Assembly: GCA_021234155.1 (NCBI GenBank)
Contig: JAJEKV010000008.1
Location: forward strand, 14,135,410 to 14,199,409
DNA from: Isoetes taiwanensis
Taxonomy: Eukaryota > Streptophyta > Lycopodiopsida > Isoetales > Isoetaceae
Length of the DNA: 64,000 nt
Reading direction: 5' to 3'
The position numbers were made by a program, and so were the translations under genes. Shown piece by piece: positions 9,705 through 21,145 of this stretch. How positions within the stretch are numbered: position 1 is the first letter of the stretch; every line of letters starts with the position of its first letter. The notes under the pieces are model-generated. The model did no database searches. It saw nothing but the letters and a program-made list of their open reading frames with translations, and had not been told where the DNA came from.

Positions 9705-10298
9705 GTGGATGTTATTTTTAATGAGAATGAGTTTTATAGAAGGATTCCCATGGTAAACTTAGAAACTCCATGTGACAATAAAAGGAAAGATGTTATTTCA
9801 GAAATACAACAAGAAATAAATAAAGAAGAAGATAAAACTGAAAAGCTTGAACAGGCAGATTTAAGTGATTCTGACAATGAGTCAGAATTAATTCCAGAGG
9901 AAGTTGTTGAGTCTGAAATGAAACCTGGTATTGAACATCAAGAGTTAGAAGTTGATCATGGTATTAAACCCAAGAGAAAGCCAAGACGAATCGGAAGCTC
10001 GATTTTGGCAGAGGAAGCTAAACATGTTTTAGAATCACATGGGAGAAATGAAACTGGAAGAAGCAAAAGACTCAGATCTGTTGCAGGAGAAATTAATACA
10101 GTATTTGACATTTTGATATTAGAAAATGATAAAACACCTCAAAATTATGATGAAGCAGTGCATGATTCTCATGGAAAAAACTGGCTAAGTGCCATGGAAG
10201 AAGAAATGAGTGCTTTTAAGAGAAGAAACACTTATACCGTAGTAGATATGCCATTGAATAAGAATATAGTTGGAAGTAAATGGATATATCGAAAGTGA
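9705..10298 (+). pseudogene. pol: copia pol: linker and start of reverse transcriptase
   Basis: 198 codons. A charged linker with a KPRRIG-like block precedes the beginning of the copia reverse transcriptase (NWLSAMEEEMSAF and NIVGSKWIYR). Frameshifts end it just after that point. Confidence 0.85.
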
Positions 10299-11123
10299 AA
10301 CCGGTGTTGATAAAAGAACAAAAAATTCAAAGCCGATCTGGTTGCTCAAGGGTTCACACGTAAAAAGGGGAAGATTTTGATGAAACATTCTCACCATTAG
10401 TGAAGATAAACAGTTTAAGAATGCTATTGGCTATTGCAAATGCCTCGCGGATTATGAAATACATCATATGGATGTAAGTACAAAGATTTTCAATGCTAAA
10501 TTGGAAGAGGAAATATATCTGAAACCCGCACTGGATTTGAAGAAAAAAAAGATAAAGTGTGGAGGTTAAATAGAGCAAGTGTATGGCCTTAAGCAATCTC
10601 CCCAGAGAATGGTATAAGTGTATGGATGGATATTTGTTGGAACAAGGTTTTGAAAAGCTCAATTATGATGGGAATATTTGATTTAAAATGGGAAATGACC
10701 GGTGCATTATTGCTTTGTATGTTGATGACAACATTATGGGAATGGAAGCAAAGTACTAAACCATTGCAAAGATATTTTGAAAAGAGATTTCAAATGAGTG
10801 ACCTTGAAGAACTCAAAAGATTTTCGGGAATTGATGTATACAGGAATAGAAGTCAACGGATACTAGCTCTGAGTCAACAAGGGCATATTCAAAATATGTT
10901 AAAGAGATTTTATATGGAAAATTGTAATGTGGCACATACACCCATGGTGCCCGGTCATAAAATCTCCGCAGCACATGAGCCCAAAAACAAAAAAAAAAAA
11001 AGAAAGCAAAGAAATGGAGAAAATACCCTACAGGAGTTTGATTGGGTGCTTGTCATATGTGGCAAACTGTATTTAGACCTCGACATTGCATTTGTAAAGT
11101 TAATATTCTCGCCAGTACAATAA
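10299..11123 (+). pseudogene. pol: copia pol: reverse transcriptase remnants
   Basis: In shifting frames the reverse transcriptase motifs continue: LVAQGFT, ETFSPLVK, a strand matching DVSTKIFNAKLEEEIYL, a degenerate active-site region near 10715 (CMLMTT where the family has YVDD), and then a 165-codon stretch (10626-11123) with LQRYFEKRFQMSDLEELKRF and the PMVPG block that joins to RNase H. Several stops and indels are present, including a run of A near 10990. It is not translatable as one protein. Confidence 0.85.
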
Positions 11124-11270
11124 TAAAGCCGAAGAGATCACCGAATGCAAAAAAAGAATCTTAAACTACTTAAAAGGTACGATGCATTATGGTATTCTAT
11201 TTAGTGAAGCTAATCTGCAGTTGCAAGCTGATTGGGGAGGGGTTACAAATGAAAATCTACTTCAGGGTAT

Positions 11271-11696
11271 GTGGTTCTATTAGGTGGAGCTCCAATTGCC
11301 TGGAAATGTAAAAAGCAAGGAAGCATTGCACTATCCAGTGCTGAAGCTGAGTATAATTCTGCAGCTTTGTTGACTAAAGAAATAATTTGGGAAAGAAGAC
11401 TCATGGAAGAATTTGGATTTCCACAAACAGGACCAACAGTTCTCTATTGTGACAATACTAGCTGTATTGCTATGACAAAAAACCCAATTCTGCATGAAAG
11501 ATCAAAACATATTGATATGGAGGTTCATTTTATCAGGGATATGGTAAAGAAGGATCAGGTGCATTTAACTTATGTTAGTTCACAAGATCAACGAGCAGAT
11601 ATACTTACAAAAGCCTTACCATTGTCCAGATTTCTGGAATTAAGAAGTTTGCTACACTGTGACAACATGGAATATCACATGAAGGGGGAATGTTAA
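11271..11696 (+). pseudogene. pol: copia pol: RNase H
   Basis: 141 codons of the C-terminal RNase H with PIAWKCKKQ, the SSAEAEY motif, YCDNTSCIAM, the HIDMEVHFIRD stretch and ADILTKALP. It ends at the purine tract. This domain is intact in frame, but the first RNase H Asp strand before 11271 is in a shifted frame. Confidence 0.92.
11682..11690 (+). other. Polypurine tract
   Basis: AAGGGGGAA immediately before the 3' LTR; the plus-strand priming site for element DNA synthesis. Confidence 0.85.
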
Positions 11697-12185
11697 AATT
11701 ATGTGTCATGTGATATTCGAGCACATAAGGGGATTAGTGACCACATCTTGGCTCCCCTAGGCTAATGAGGATTCATACAAGCATTCATGAGAAGTAGTGG
11801 CAGTGAATGTAAGAAAAAAAGCATAGAAGTTGAAAAGTGGCGGGCAGGTACTACCCAGACGTTGCTACGCCCGCCAGAAAACGCTTGATACCCCCTGCCC
11901 GTCACTTAGGGTTTTGGGTTGACTGGTCAAATGGGTCAAAGTCAACGACAGCTGGAACTTAAGGATAGCAGGGCATCCTATTATTTAGGCAAGTTGAAAA
12001 ACTTTCTATATGAAGGGCATGCACGATTTGACAAGTGGATATATCCAGGTTGATAAGAAAATATATAGATGAATGATGGTGATATGAGCCGAGTGCAGAT
12101 ACAGGTGCGTGTATGCAGCTGGTGGGTTTGAAGGAGACAGAGTCTTGGCATACTTGGGTTCAAACCCCAAGCTCTGATTCTAACA
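11691..12185 (+). repeat. 3' LTR of the copia element (495 bp)
   Basis: Begins TGTTAAAATT after the purine tract and ends GATTCTAACA before the right CGGGT target copy. Compared with the 5' LTR it carries small indels and single-base differences. Confidence 0.95.
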
Positions 12186-12190
12186 CGGGT

Positions 12191-12941
12191 GTCCAGTGCA
12201 GGGTTTTCTACCGATGACAGCACTTCCCGTGTCTCAATCCTACTCTGAAGGGCTCTCAGCTTTATGACTGGCCCTCCTCAAAGGCGGCCTGGATGCGTCG
12301 CATCATGGTGGTGGCCGCCTCAGCTTCTGATTGTAGGCAAGAGATGGTTGCCAACATCTCCTACTCAGCATACTGCCTGTCCTGTAACATGGCTTCTTTG
12401 GAGGTAGACATGAAGTCCACGTGAGCCCTTAAGTCAGCAAGACCATGCTTGTCCTGCGGCCTCTCAAAGTGCGCCAAACGGATGCTGTCTTCCATCTGCT
12501 GTGTGCAGGTCTCCATCTCAGCAATCCTCTCTTTCTCTGCTGCCAACTGTCTTTTTAGCATCTAGGATACGAAGAACTTCACCTCCCCTATCAGATTTGC
12601 AATTCGGGTGCTGTTACTCTCAATTTTCGCCTCCAATTATTTCAAGGTCTCCATCAGTGCCTGGGTTGCAGTCGGGCCTAAGCAGCAGTGAACTGCTTGC
12701 CAGGCTAACGTCAATGATTGGGCCTTCACCCCTGCATCCCTCTTCATAAAAGAGACCTCTTCCTTGTCTTTAACATCTGGTCTGGGCCATTTTCATGGTG
12801 GCCCAACCTCTTGGTCCTTCTAGGAGAGCTCGTCATGTGAGGGCTGATCAGGTTGTCGGTGTTCTTAGGTATGAGGTCGGGTCAAAGGGGCTGGATGTCC
12901 AGATTGGGATTAGGGGCATGAGGCTGGGTCAAAGGGGGCTG
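12191..12941 (-). other. Coiled-coil coding remnant
   Basis: On the minus strand an open stretch (12561-12361) reads as a heptad-rich helix (KRQLAAEKERIAEMETC and onward), and shifted frames on both sides look similar. The composition suggests a decayed long coiled-coil protein, perhaps a retroelement-associated ORF. It lies next to a minus-strand LTR. No family can be named. This is the right flank of the copia insertion. Confidence 0.3.
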
Positions 12942-13395
12942 TGTCATGAACCTACGCGAAAATAAGAAAAATACTTAAAAAATACGCGAGAAATACGGAG
13001 GAAATATGCAAAGATCAGCAAAGAATCTAATATATGAACAAGAATCAAGAGTACAATGGCCCGATGGCAAGCAAGAACACGAGATAGATGCCTAGAAGAC
13101 TCAAGACATGCGTTGAACCGAAATGGTTCGATAAGAAGGAGGTGCCTCATTATATATCTAGACCAACGGTCAAGATCGTGCCACTCCAAGTGTCGTGCAT
13201 ATATGTAGGTTCTAGAATATTCTAGACCCTCCTGAAAACAATCCCGAATATGAGGAAGATGTGAGGGAATGTCTTCAACAAGTATTGGTTGCACATTTGG
13301 CAAAGGTATGTTCAAACTTTGTCTTGTGCAACTACCCTTCTGCATCCGTGTGAGTATAATGTTCGTATGATACAAATATCCGTATGGTCATCACA
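12942..13395 (-). repeat. 3' LTR of a Ty3/gypsy chromovirus (454 bp)
   Basis: In minus-strand sense it begins TGTGATGACC and ends TTCATGACA, proper TG...CA ends. A purine-rich tract (CGTAGGAAGGGATGG) lies directly upstream. The chromodomain remnant precedes it on the same strand. No second LTR is seen in the window. Confidence 0.75.
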
Positions 13396-13396
13396 C

Positions 13397-13710
13397 CATC
13401 CCTTCCTACGACGGTGACGAGTCCTCGGAGATGGGGCCGGAGTACTTAAACTTGGCTTATCCGGGTAACGCCGGTAAAACTCTGCAATTTTATTAGGAGC
13501 ATTAGTCAGATTCTCGGCAGGCTCCCAGGTTCTATCACTTGGTGGGTAACCTTCTCAATCGACAACGTAATACAATCACCGACGAAGAAACTTGGAGTCC
13601 AGAATCTCTCGAACCTCGAACTCCTCATGATCATCAATTTCCACTGGTGATAACGGCGGAAGAACGCGATCCAAAAAAGTACTAACTATGTAGGTCTCCA
13701 ATTGTGACGA
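13397..13710 (-). pseudogene. Chromovirus integrase chromodomain remnant
   Basis: The minus strand, read with one frame change, gives a chromodomain: EEFEVREILDSKF, a decayed YYVVD strand, EGYPPSDRTWEPAENL, then EFYRRYPDKPS and a basic tail. This is the C-terminal targeting domain of Ty3/gypsy chromovirus integrases, placed correctly just before the purine tract and LTR. The rest of pol is missing, so this is a truncated 3' end. Confidence 0.8.
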
Positions 13711-13771
13711 GCCTGCCGAGTTGACCCTCCTGGCAACTCGGGAACTTGTCAAAACTTAAGGCTAGATTTGT

Positions 13772-13856
13772 GTTGATGTGAATTTAGGTGAAGAATTTAA
13801 TCTTCCTTTGCTAAGTTGGTGTGAATTTTGATGAAGAATTAAATCTTCCTTTGCAA
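13772..13856. repeat. 43-bp tandem duplication
   Basis: Two adjacent copies around GTGAATTT...GAAGAATTTAATCTTCCTTTGC (13772-13814 and 13815-13856), moderately diverged. Confidence 0.75.
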
Positions 13857-14719
13857 TTGAAATTCACAGTCCAAACTCAACAGACAACTCTGCTTATGCA
13901 TTCAACATAATCTCTAATTGAGCAAACAAGGCGACCTAGCAAATGCACTAATGACCTGTAGTGCAATTGCAAATTCTGTTTTCAAAAAATGAAATTTAAA
14001 CCTATTTTGGGTGTTTTCATTAAAAATTATTCGAAATAATACGTTGCAATTTAGAATAAGCATTTGGGAAGCAGCCCATCAAATACAATGTGCATCCAAA
14101 AACAATTACACAATTGAGAAAAAAATACAAAAAAGAGGATCAAATATATTTTTCAAGTTAAGAAAATAGCACTTTCAGTAAAGTAAAATGTCAAGAGGAA
14201 CATTTTCAAAGTCAGGAGAAACATCTTCAGGGATAAGAGTTTCCTCATCATCTTCTTTAATATCTGCAATAATATCATTAATGGTCAGAACAAATTCTTA
14301 CAATATTGATTCCTTCAATTTTTGCATAGAATAAACTCAGCCAAACTTGCAGGATCATCTGCATCCTGTCAATTGTGGTTGGTCCGCAGAGCTTGTTGGT
14401 TTAGCACTATCATCAACACCTTTAGCTTGTCTTTACAAAAATAAGTACAATGTGCCTTCCTTTGGCGATGATTTTTCCTTCCGCAACCTCCATTTGTTAG
14501 TCTTGGTAGACATAGAAGAGGCAGCATCATCCTCTTTCCTATCTTCCTTCCTCTACATTTGATGCGGTTATGCATAGCCAATAGAACATTTAATAAGAAA
14601 CCACAACGTGAACCAAATTAAGTAAAAAATAGCACAAGATGAATAAGAGCACAAGGCATAGACATTGTCTATGTTGTTATGGTTTTAACTAATCCAAAAT
14701 ATAATTAGTCTATAACATC
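13857..14719. other. No gene recognised
   Basis: AT-rich sequence with short open frames on both strands (such as 14347-14562 plus and its minus shadow) and no domain or transposon end that could be supported. Confidence 0.45.
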
Positions 14720-14870
14720 ATAGCACAAGCCAGTCCAAAATAAATTTTATCTATGATGCCCTAGCATTGGACAACCCATCTGTCTACATTATATCACAAG
14801 CCAATCCAAAATAAATTCCGTCTATAACTTCATTGTACAAGCCAATCCAAAGTAAATTCTATCTATAACA
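14720..14870. repeat. Short diverged tandem repeat
   Basis: Three copies of a motif containing ACAAGCCAATCCAAAATAAA at about 14724, 14795 and 14835, each followed by TCTATAAC-like sequence. Spacing is uneven. Confidence 0.7.
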
Positions 14871-14880
14871 ACATATAACA

Positions 14881-15847
14881 AGCTCGCTTGTTGCGTGCGA
14901 TGCAATCTTGCTTTCCACTGCGTAGTGATTAACCCAATGGGAATGCAGATCCCGCACTGTAGAATCTACAAACTGTTTGAAAGCTCGACACTGGTTACAC
15001 CAGATCATACTCTCAGTCTCATTGTTGGCTCCAAATATTTGGGTGCTCTTGTGAATCAGAGCAGCCAGATCCATTGATGCACAATTGCCCCAACAATTTG
15101 ATTAACGATTTGCTGAAGAGAAGTTCCCCCAAAACAATCTGCTGAAGAGAAGCTCCTCTAAAGCAATGTGCCCTTGAACGTGTCCTGGCTGCAATAGCCA
15201 CATTACTTTTTCCTTCGAGATTTAAGATTGACTAAAATATAATACTCCACTTCGCAGTTCGCACATCAAATAAATAATGAAACAGTTCATATGTCCAAAT
15301 TGTGGCTGTCCCACTTTACCATTGAGTCTGTATTTTATTTTGATAAACTTTTAGTCAATCCTCTCAAAAGTTAAATTAATGTAAAGCATCATATGTGTAA
15401 CCTCTTTCTACAGTCCAACAATAACAATTCATACGTTCTGCTCTTGAATAATGAATGATAGCAGACTAGTATTGTCGTTAGCAATATGAAAATCATTTGC
15501 AACTTAATGTGAGTAATTGAGTACAAAGAGCACAACATTCTTTCTCCTCTAACTTTTTCTTATGGTTTCAACCCAGTATATATCTTGAGTATGTACTTTA
15601 TGGTATTTCCTCCGGCCTCGACATGCACAAATCGAGCAACATATTTTTAGGGTTGTCTTCTCCACTGCTTAGGTTCTCCACAAAGGGGGGGTGTGTGGTC
15701 AACAAGTAGAACAACGGTGTTAGGGTTAGCTTCTTTTTTGTTGTATAGGGTCGAGGAAGAATAAATGGCGATGGCAATATCTATCTATTTCCTCTTTAAT
15801 ATCTATTTTCTATTCTATTATTATAGTTCCGTTCATCTTAGCAATTC
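14881..15847 (-). repeat. Kinase 5' region, copy 2 of a segmental duplication
   Basis: Matches 4858-5767. On the minus strand 15074-14880 encodes the kinase N-terminus in one frame (LIHKSTQIF, SHWVN), whereas copy 1 has lost a base. The kinase domain itself is absent: homology stops near 14880 in the N-terminal helical region. The other end stops where a poly-T run begins. It is therefore a promoter-plus-N-terminus fragment, not a second gene. Confidence 0.85.
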
Positions 15848-16690
15848 TTTTTTTTTTTTTTTTTTTTTTAAATTATGAACATGACATAGAATTGTCAAAG
15901 GGGCATATACTCTACTGCCACTTGTTATGAGTTAAGAGCCTATTTTTCCATACGAGGATCTTTTTTATCCTGAATAACTTGAACTTCCGTGCATGCATGC
16001 ATGGGTGCCACATATTGGCTTTTTCCTTGCATTGGCTAACCTTTACTAAAGTTGTGCCCTAAAATATTATGTTATTTCATGACCTAAGGTTGCGGTAACC
16101 TAACGAAGCCGCATTCATCTCGAGCACATTCTATCAGACATGCCTCCATTCCAGCCATGGCCGTTGCTACGAAAGCATCTGTTTTGCATTAGCAGTACTC
16201 GAATCTTCAAAGTTTCAGAATATGGACGGTTGCAATAGGCTCTGCTACCTCATTTGTGGTAACGATTAATCGGGTTTCCAAATAGGAAAATATCAAGGAC
16301 TAATGCTTCTACGTAAAAAAGCATTTGGAATGAGCAAACATCCAGCCGTAAAATGGAATACAATTCATCGGATATGGAATACCAAGGCAAGCTCCGCTCG
16401 AGAACAACTGCTTGAAAGGTATAACACTTAAACGTGCCTTTTTGGTTTGCACAATGTCCGATTGATCCAACTTTTCACAAATGGGGATTTCATTTTGCTT
16501 TATGATTCGGTTACCTCTTACTGGATGCAAAATGGTTCTCGGCCAATTTATGACAGATATCCTAAGGGTGATAAATACCTGTGATATTTTCGTGTGTAAA
16601 CACATGATCTTTTGCAAGATTATAAATGTATTCAAATCTTTTCTGCTTGTTTGCATCTTCATTTCTTGCATTTACTAAACCAGTGGACAA
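15848..16690 (-). mobile_element. Probable minus-strand retroposon starting at a poly-A tail
   Basis: A run of 23 T (15848-15870) follows the duplicated kinase region abruptly. Read on the minus strand it is a poly-A tail after TTCATAATTT, as at the 3' end of a LINE or SINE. The body to the right has a 120-codon minus-strand frame (16671-16309) without recognisable domains. The 5' end and target duplication were not found, so the right limit is arbitrary. Confidence 0.35.
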
Positions 16691-16698
16691 AAGGGTTA

Positions 16699-16850
16699 CA
16701 AAGGGTGATCTGCGATAAGCCGAGGGGACCCAATGTACCTTTTGGCCCTTGCTATGTTACCATTCTAAATGCTAGCTTACAAGAAGAAATATACATGAAA
16801 CAAGCTCTAGGCTTTGAGGAAGGAAAGAACATGGTTTGGAAATTAGGCCT
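16699..16850 (+). mobile_element. copia reverse transcriptase fragment
   Basis: Within one open frame, residues matching the copia reverse transcriptase strand (NASLQEEIYMKQALGFEEG, then MVWKL) precede a switch to Ty3/gypsy sequence. In copia elements this block is followed by a YGLKQ-type segment, which is absent here. So only a short copia piece is present, fused at about 16850 to gypsy sequence. Confidence 0.7.
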
Positions 16851-18800
16851 AGCATGGTACTACAGGAAGTTTGTGAAAAACTTCGCAAAGATAGCAGCCC
16901 CACTCAATGATTTGGAGAAAGGCGGAAAAGGTGAAAATGGGCGATCATTGGCTCAAGAAAGCCTGCTGTGGTTTGAATTGTTGAAGGAAGCTTTGACAAC
17001 CGCCCCCGTCTTGACCCTGCCAGACCCAAGTGGTGACAGACGCAAGTAAGATAGCCACAGGTGCAGTGCTCATGCAGGAGGAGCGGGTAATAGCATGCGC
17101 ATACGATTCCAGGAAGATGAACGACGCCGAAACGCGTTACCCGACGCACGATCAGGAATTGCTTGCAGTTATCAAGGCCTTGAGAATTTGGAGGCACTAC
17201 CTCTTGGGAAGGAAGTTTCAGCTGGATACGGATCATCAGAGCCTCCACAGGTGGATGGAGTTCCTCGAAGAGTTGCTCAATGTAGTAGCAGATGCACTTT
17301 CAAGGCATCCGCTGACAACTAGAGTGCATTGCAACGCAATTTCGACGCTCTCCAGCGAATTCGGGAAGAAGATTGAAGAAACCTTGCCAACGGATGCGGA
17401 CTTCAAGGAAGTATGGGCAAGCTTGTGCAAGGAAGCAAGGACAGATAAGGAGAGAGAAACCTTCAAAAATTTTAAGAAGCAAGGTAACCTTCTCTACCAT
17501 AAGAACAAGCTGTGCGTGCCTGAATCATCAGGGGTGAAGAAGTTGATCCTCCACGACACCCACAAACAACCCCCACAATAGCTGGCCACGCCAGGATTCA
17601 TGAAAACATATTTCAAAGCAAAGCAGCCTATTATTGGCCGGGAATGAAGAAGGTGTAGCTCGCCACATCAAAGAATATCAGCTATGCCAGACTAAAGCGA
17701 AAGCGACTTCAACTCCAGGGGGCATTGGAACCATTAGCGGTGCCAAACGCTAAGTGGGAGGTCGTCAAGATGGACTTCATAACAAGGGCTTGGGCGACAA
17801 AGAAGAGGGAAGGATGCCTTGATGGTGCATTAATTCCGACAAGTTATCGAAGATGGCCCATTTTGTGCCTTTGTGCGGACCACGGACACAGCTATGGACA
17901 TGGCGGCTCTTCACCAAAGAAATCTTCAGCTCCATGGCATGCCAAGGAAAATCATCTCCTAACCGAGATCCGAAGTTCATCGATTGCCTTTTTGGCGGGA
18001 CCTCTTTGCAACGATTCGATTTTAAACTATCCATGAGCACGGACCCTATCATCCTCATACGGATGGGCAAGCGGAGCGGACCAACAGAATATTGGAGGAT
18101 ATGCTATGAAACTATGTCCGAACAAGCAAGGTATGTGGGAAGAGTTTATTCACTTGGTGGAGTTTGCATATAATAGCACCAAGCAGGAATCATCCCAAAT
18201 GTCGCGTTCATGATAAATTACGGCTACCAATGCCTAACTCGCACACTTGGCACAACCCCCCGTGGTCAAAAAGTAGAAGTTTCAAGCAAAGAAATGTTGG
18301 GCTATATGCAGCAGCTCGTGGAAGAAGTTCGAGGATATCTCCTCGCGGCAAAGGAGTCGACAAAAGAGCATCGTCGACAAACACCTGACAATCGAGAGTT
18401 CCAAGTTGGAGATAATGTATGGCTCAAGATCAAAAGTCATGGTGCGAAGCTCCCGCGATCGGAAATTGTAAGAACTTGCTCCAAGGTGGGCTAGACCCTT
18501 CCGTAATAATCCAAAGAGTAGGTAACCAATCCTACAAGTTAGATTTTGCCAAAGACACTTAAAGATCCATTAAAGTCTTCCACGTGAGTTTCTTTGAAGA
18601 AGCACACCCCTACCCAGATGAAGTCTTGGACACACCAATGTTGTTAGAAATGACAGAGGAGCAGATAGAAATAGTTCCAGGCGATTCTTGATAAAGCATT
18701 CAAGAAAACAAGGAGTTGAGAGTTTCTCAAATATTTGGTCAAGTGGAAACACTTGCCGGTGGAAAACGACATGGGTACTTAAGAGGATCTAATAAAAGCA
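16851..18800 (+). pseudogene. pol: Ty3/gypsy pol: RNase H, integrase and chromodomain remnants
   Basis: Starts in the reverse transcriptase/RNase H connection (YYRKFVKNFAKIAAPL). RNase H follows, with VTDASKIATGAVL, THDQELLAVIKALRIWRHYL and DTDHQSL (17030-17581). Next come the integrase zinc-binding region (LHDTHKQP, GHPG-like), core motifs in shifting frames (KMAHFVPL, RDPKFID, HPHTDGQAERTNRI), the GDNVWLKIKS block, and a weak chromodomain-like strand (FLKYLVKWKHLPVEND) near 18730. Many frameshifts and stops. It leads into the 3' UTR and LTR to the right and belongs to a chromovirus-type element. Confidence 0.9.
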
Positions 18801-19638
18801 GTACCCACAGTTTATGGAGCAATGGGATGGCAAGGTCATCTCCGAAGAAATCGGCTCAGGCATGTCGATTAGTGTAGATTAATGTCTTGTATAGTTAAGA
18901 ATAATCTACGCATGCAACCTATGCTAGGTATGGGTTGCATGCGTTGTTACCAAATGATGGGGACCACTGGGTGATCTCAGGGGGTGGGTGTAATGTCAAT
19001 GTAGGCACGACCGGCGGTTCCGCTTTGGAAAGTCTGCACCGTCCCTCGAAGTAGGCGACCTCGTAGAGAGAAAAGAGGTCATTGCATTGATAGGGAAAAG
19101 CACCTCTAGTCCAATGCCTACAGGAGGACCCCATCCTTCACGCCCCCATATACTTCGAAGGACCCTATCCTCCCATTTGGGCAACTAAAGGTGTAGGCAT
19201 GAGCGCCATATAGGCATTATAGGGCGCTGTCTCCACGGCCACGATGGAAGAAGCATCCTCTTCCTACGCCGGGAGATTAGCCATGCATTCATGTAGATAG
19301 TTGGGGTGGTTCCCTTATAACCAAATTTATAAATAGTTAAAATGGTACTAACGTGAGTGTCCACTGGGCAGGCCAATAGATTGTATATATTAAAATATTG
19401 ATAAACTAAAATATTGTGATAAGTGAAACTAATGACAAACTTGTTGTAATGACATACGAATTGATAAGTTATTTGATTGAATAATGGTGTAATAATGTTC
19501 TAAAAATATTACCTTAAGGTAATCCTAATAAATGTGTAAGTATGATAATAGTATATTGTATGCATCAAGTTGATTGTAGGTTAGGAAGATCCCAAGGTGG
19601 GGAGATCCACGGACAGCATCATTTTAAGGTGGGGAGAA
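18801..19638 (+). other. 3' untranslated part of the Ty3/gypsy element
   Basis: Lies between the pol remnants and the LTR. It ends in a purine-rich tract (AAGGTGGGGAGAA at about 19626-19638) placed directly before the LTR. Minus-strand frames here are shadows. Confidence 0.65.
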
Positions 19639-21145
19639 TGTGACGTTCCAAGACGATATACGGTCTCAAGACGTATACCGTGATCGCACTATCACGCCGC
19701 ATATTAATTTATCCAATCGACGCGGTACGACGACGTAGCTGCAAAATAGCCTTAGTAACTTGCAAGGGTGCGCATACTTATTAATGTGCACACTTTTAGA
19801 CCATTAACCTTTTTAAAGAGGCATACCAAGGGTCATAGAAACCCTAAACCTAACCGAGAAGCCTATGTAAGGCAACCAAAACCCTAATTTTCCCCTTTTC
19901 GTCTAATTTAACCTTTCCGAAGCTCCAGGCCAAGGCAAGGCCAAGAGTCAATTCACTCCCTAAGAATCGCCTGCGGCGCTTCAGCTCGTCAGATTCCCTT
20001 CTAACCGCATCTCCAAGCAAGACAAAGGATATGGACGATCTCGACCAAGAGGAGCAAGCCAAGGACTAGATTTTCTGGTCTAATTCAATAGCCTAATCCC
20101 CGGGCATAGAGTTAGCATGTTTAGCCTATTGAATTGCCCATAACAGCCACATAGAACCCCTGTGATAGAGCCCTAACTAAAGAACATAACTTCTATGATA
20201 TTCTTTAGTTCTATAATGATGTGATGGATGGATGACCTCTGTGGACTCATTGTATTGGGAAGGGGGGGTAGAGGCCTACAGCTTAGTAGTTGATGCTCTT
20301 AGTTAGTCCCTTTAGTGCATTACTAGTATTCTGGTCATTGTGTACAAGAACCACACCAGTTGTGGGCGAAGGGGGCGGAGACCGCTCGAGAAGGAGGTTC
20401 GTGTTTCGACTCTTGAGCGATCCCCGGTGTGTAAAGTCTCTAGGGGATGGCTGTGGACTATAATGGCTTGCCACCGAAAGTGTGGGTAAGGCATGGGCTC
20501 CGACACACCCGTGGGGTGATCGCCCCTCTCCGGTGGGTTCAAGTCGAATAAGGGCGGTGGTCCTCTAGTCATCTTGAGTCGGCAAGATGGAGATCTCTCG
20601 GAGGGGAGTGATCCCCACCGCCCCATCATCGGCCCGGGAGATGCAACCCGGGAGTAGCCCCTTTGGCTATGCATCCCGGCGGGCTACGGTCCGTCCCAAC
20701 ACTCTTCAACCTACCTTAAAGTAAAACGGAGGGGCGGATGGAGTGGACAACCCTATGCCATGTTCTCATGCCGGCCAAATCCATTGTCATGAATTACATG
20801 CGCAATGAATGAACTCGGAGACCCAAGCCGCCGGTCATCCCCCGAGTCCGAGCCTTGGGTAGGAACCCCTATGTGATGTGTTGATCTTTGTCTATGCAGA
20901 TATGGACGAGCCACCCTTCGAGGTGGATATGTCATGATGATGTGTACTGACATGTATGTTTACGCTTCCGCAGCTAGGTAGGCCCTGAGGGAGACAAGGT
21001 AAAATGACCCCTTCATTCTTCCCACTGGAACTCATCACGGTTGCAGTGATGTGTGAAGGGCCCTGTATCAGTATGGAGCTGGTATGGGGGATGAACTCCT
21101 GTTTGTATACGGTGAGTGCACCGTATATGAGTAGGGGACGTCACA
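19639..21145 (+). repeat. 3' LTR of the Ty3/gypsy element (about 1.5 kb)
   Basis: Begins TGTGACGT and ends ACGTCACA, so both terminal dinucleotides and an 8-bp terminal inverted repeat are right. The purine tract precedes it. Internal sequence near both ends has related GATATACGGT / GTATACGGT blocks. The 5' LTR is not in the window. Several open frames inside it (for example 20312-20674 minus) are incidental to the GC-rich middle. Confidence 0.8.

Larger units (their letters stand above)
6892..12185 (+). mobile_element. Complete but degenerate Ty1/copia retrotransposon
   Basis: A 5.3-kb element bounded by two LTRs that begin TGTTAAAATT and end TAACA, with an exact CGGGT target duplication (6887-6891 and 12186-12190). 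It has a tRNA-iMet-type primer-binding site, a purine tract, and in order gag with two zinc knuckles, a damaged protease, integrase, reverse transcriptase and RNase H. Integrase before reverse transcriptase is the copia order. The pol part is broken by several frameshifts and stops between 8690 and 11270, so it cannot be autonomous. Confidence 0.97.

Noticed and set aside
10354-10662. 102-codon minus-strand frame in the copia element
   Set aside because: A shadow of the reverse transcriptase on the opposite strand.
18988-19638. A separate LTR starting TGTAATGTCAATG near 18988
   Set aside because: There is a purine-rich stretch before it, but no matching TG...CA end or second copy; treated as the 3' UTR of the gypsy element.
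20283-20953. Minus-strand open frames of 63-120 codons
   Set aside because: They lie inside the 1.5-kb gypsy LTR, in its GC-rich middle, and have no domain.
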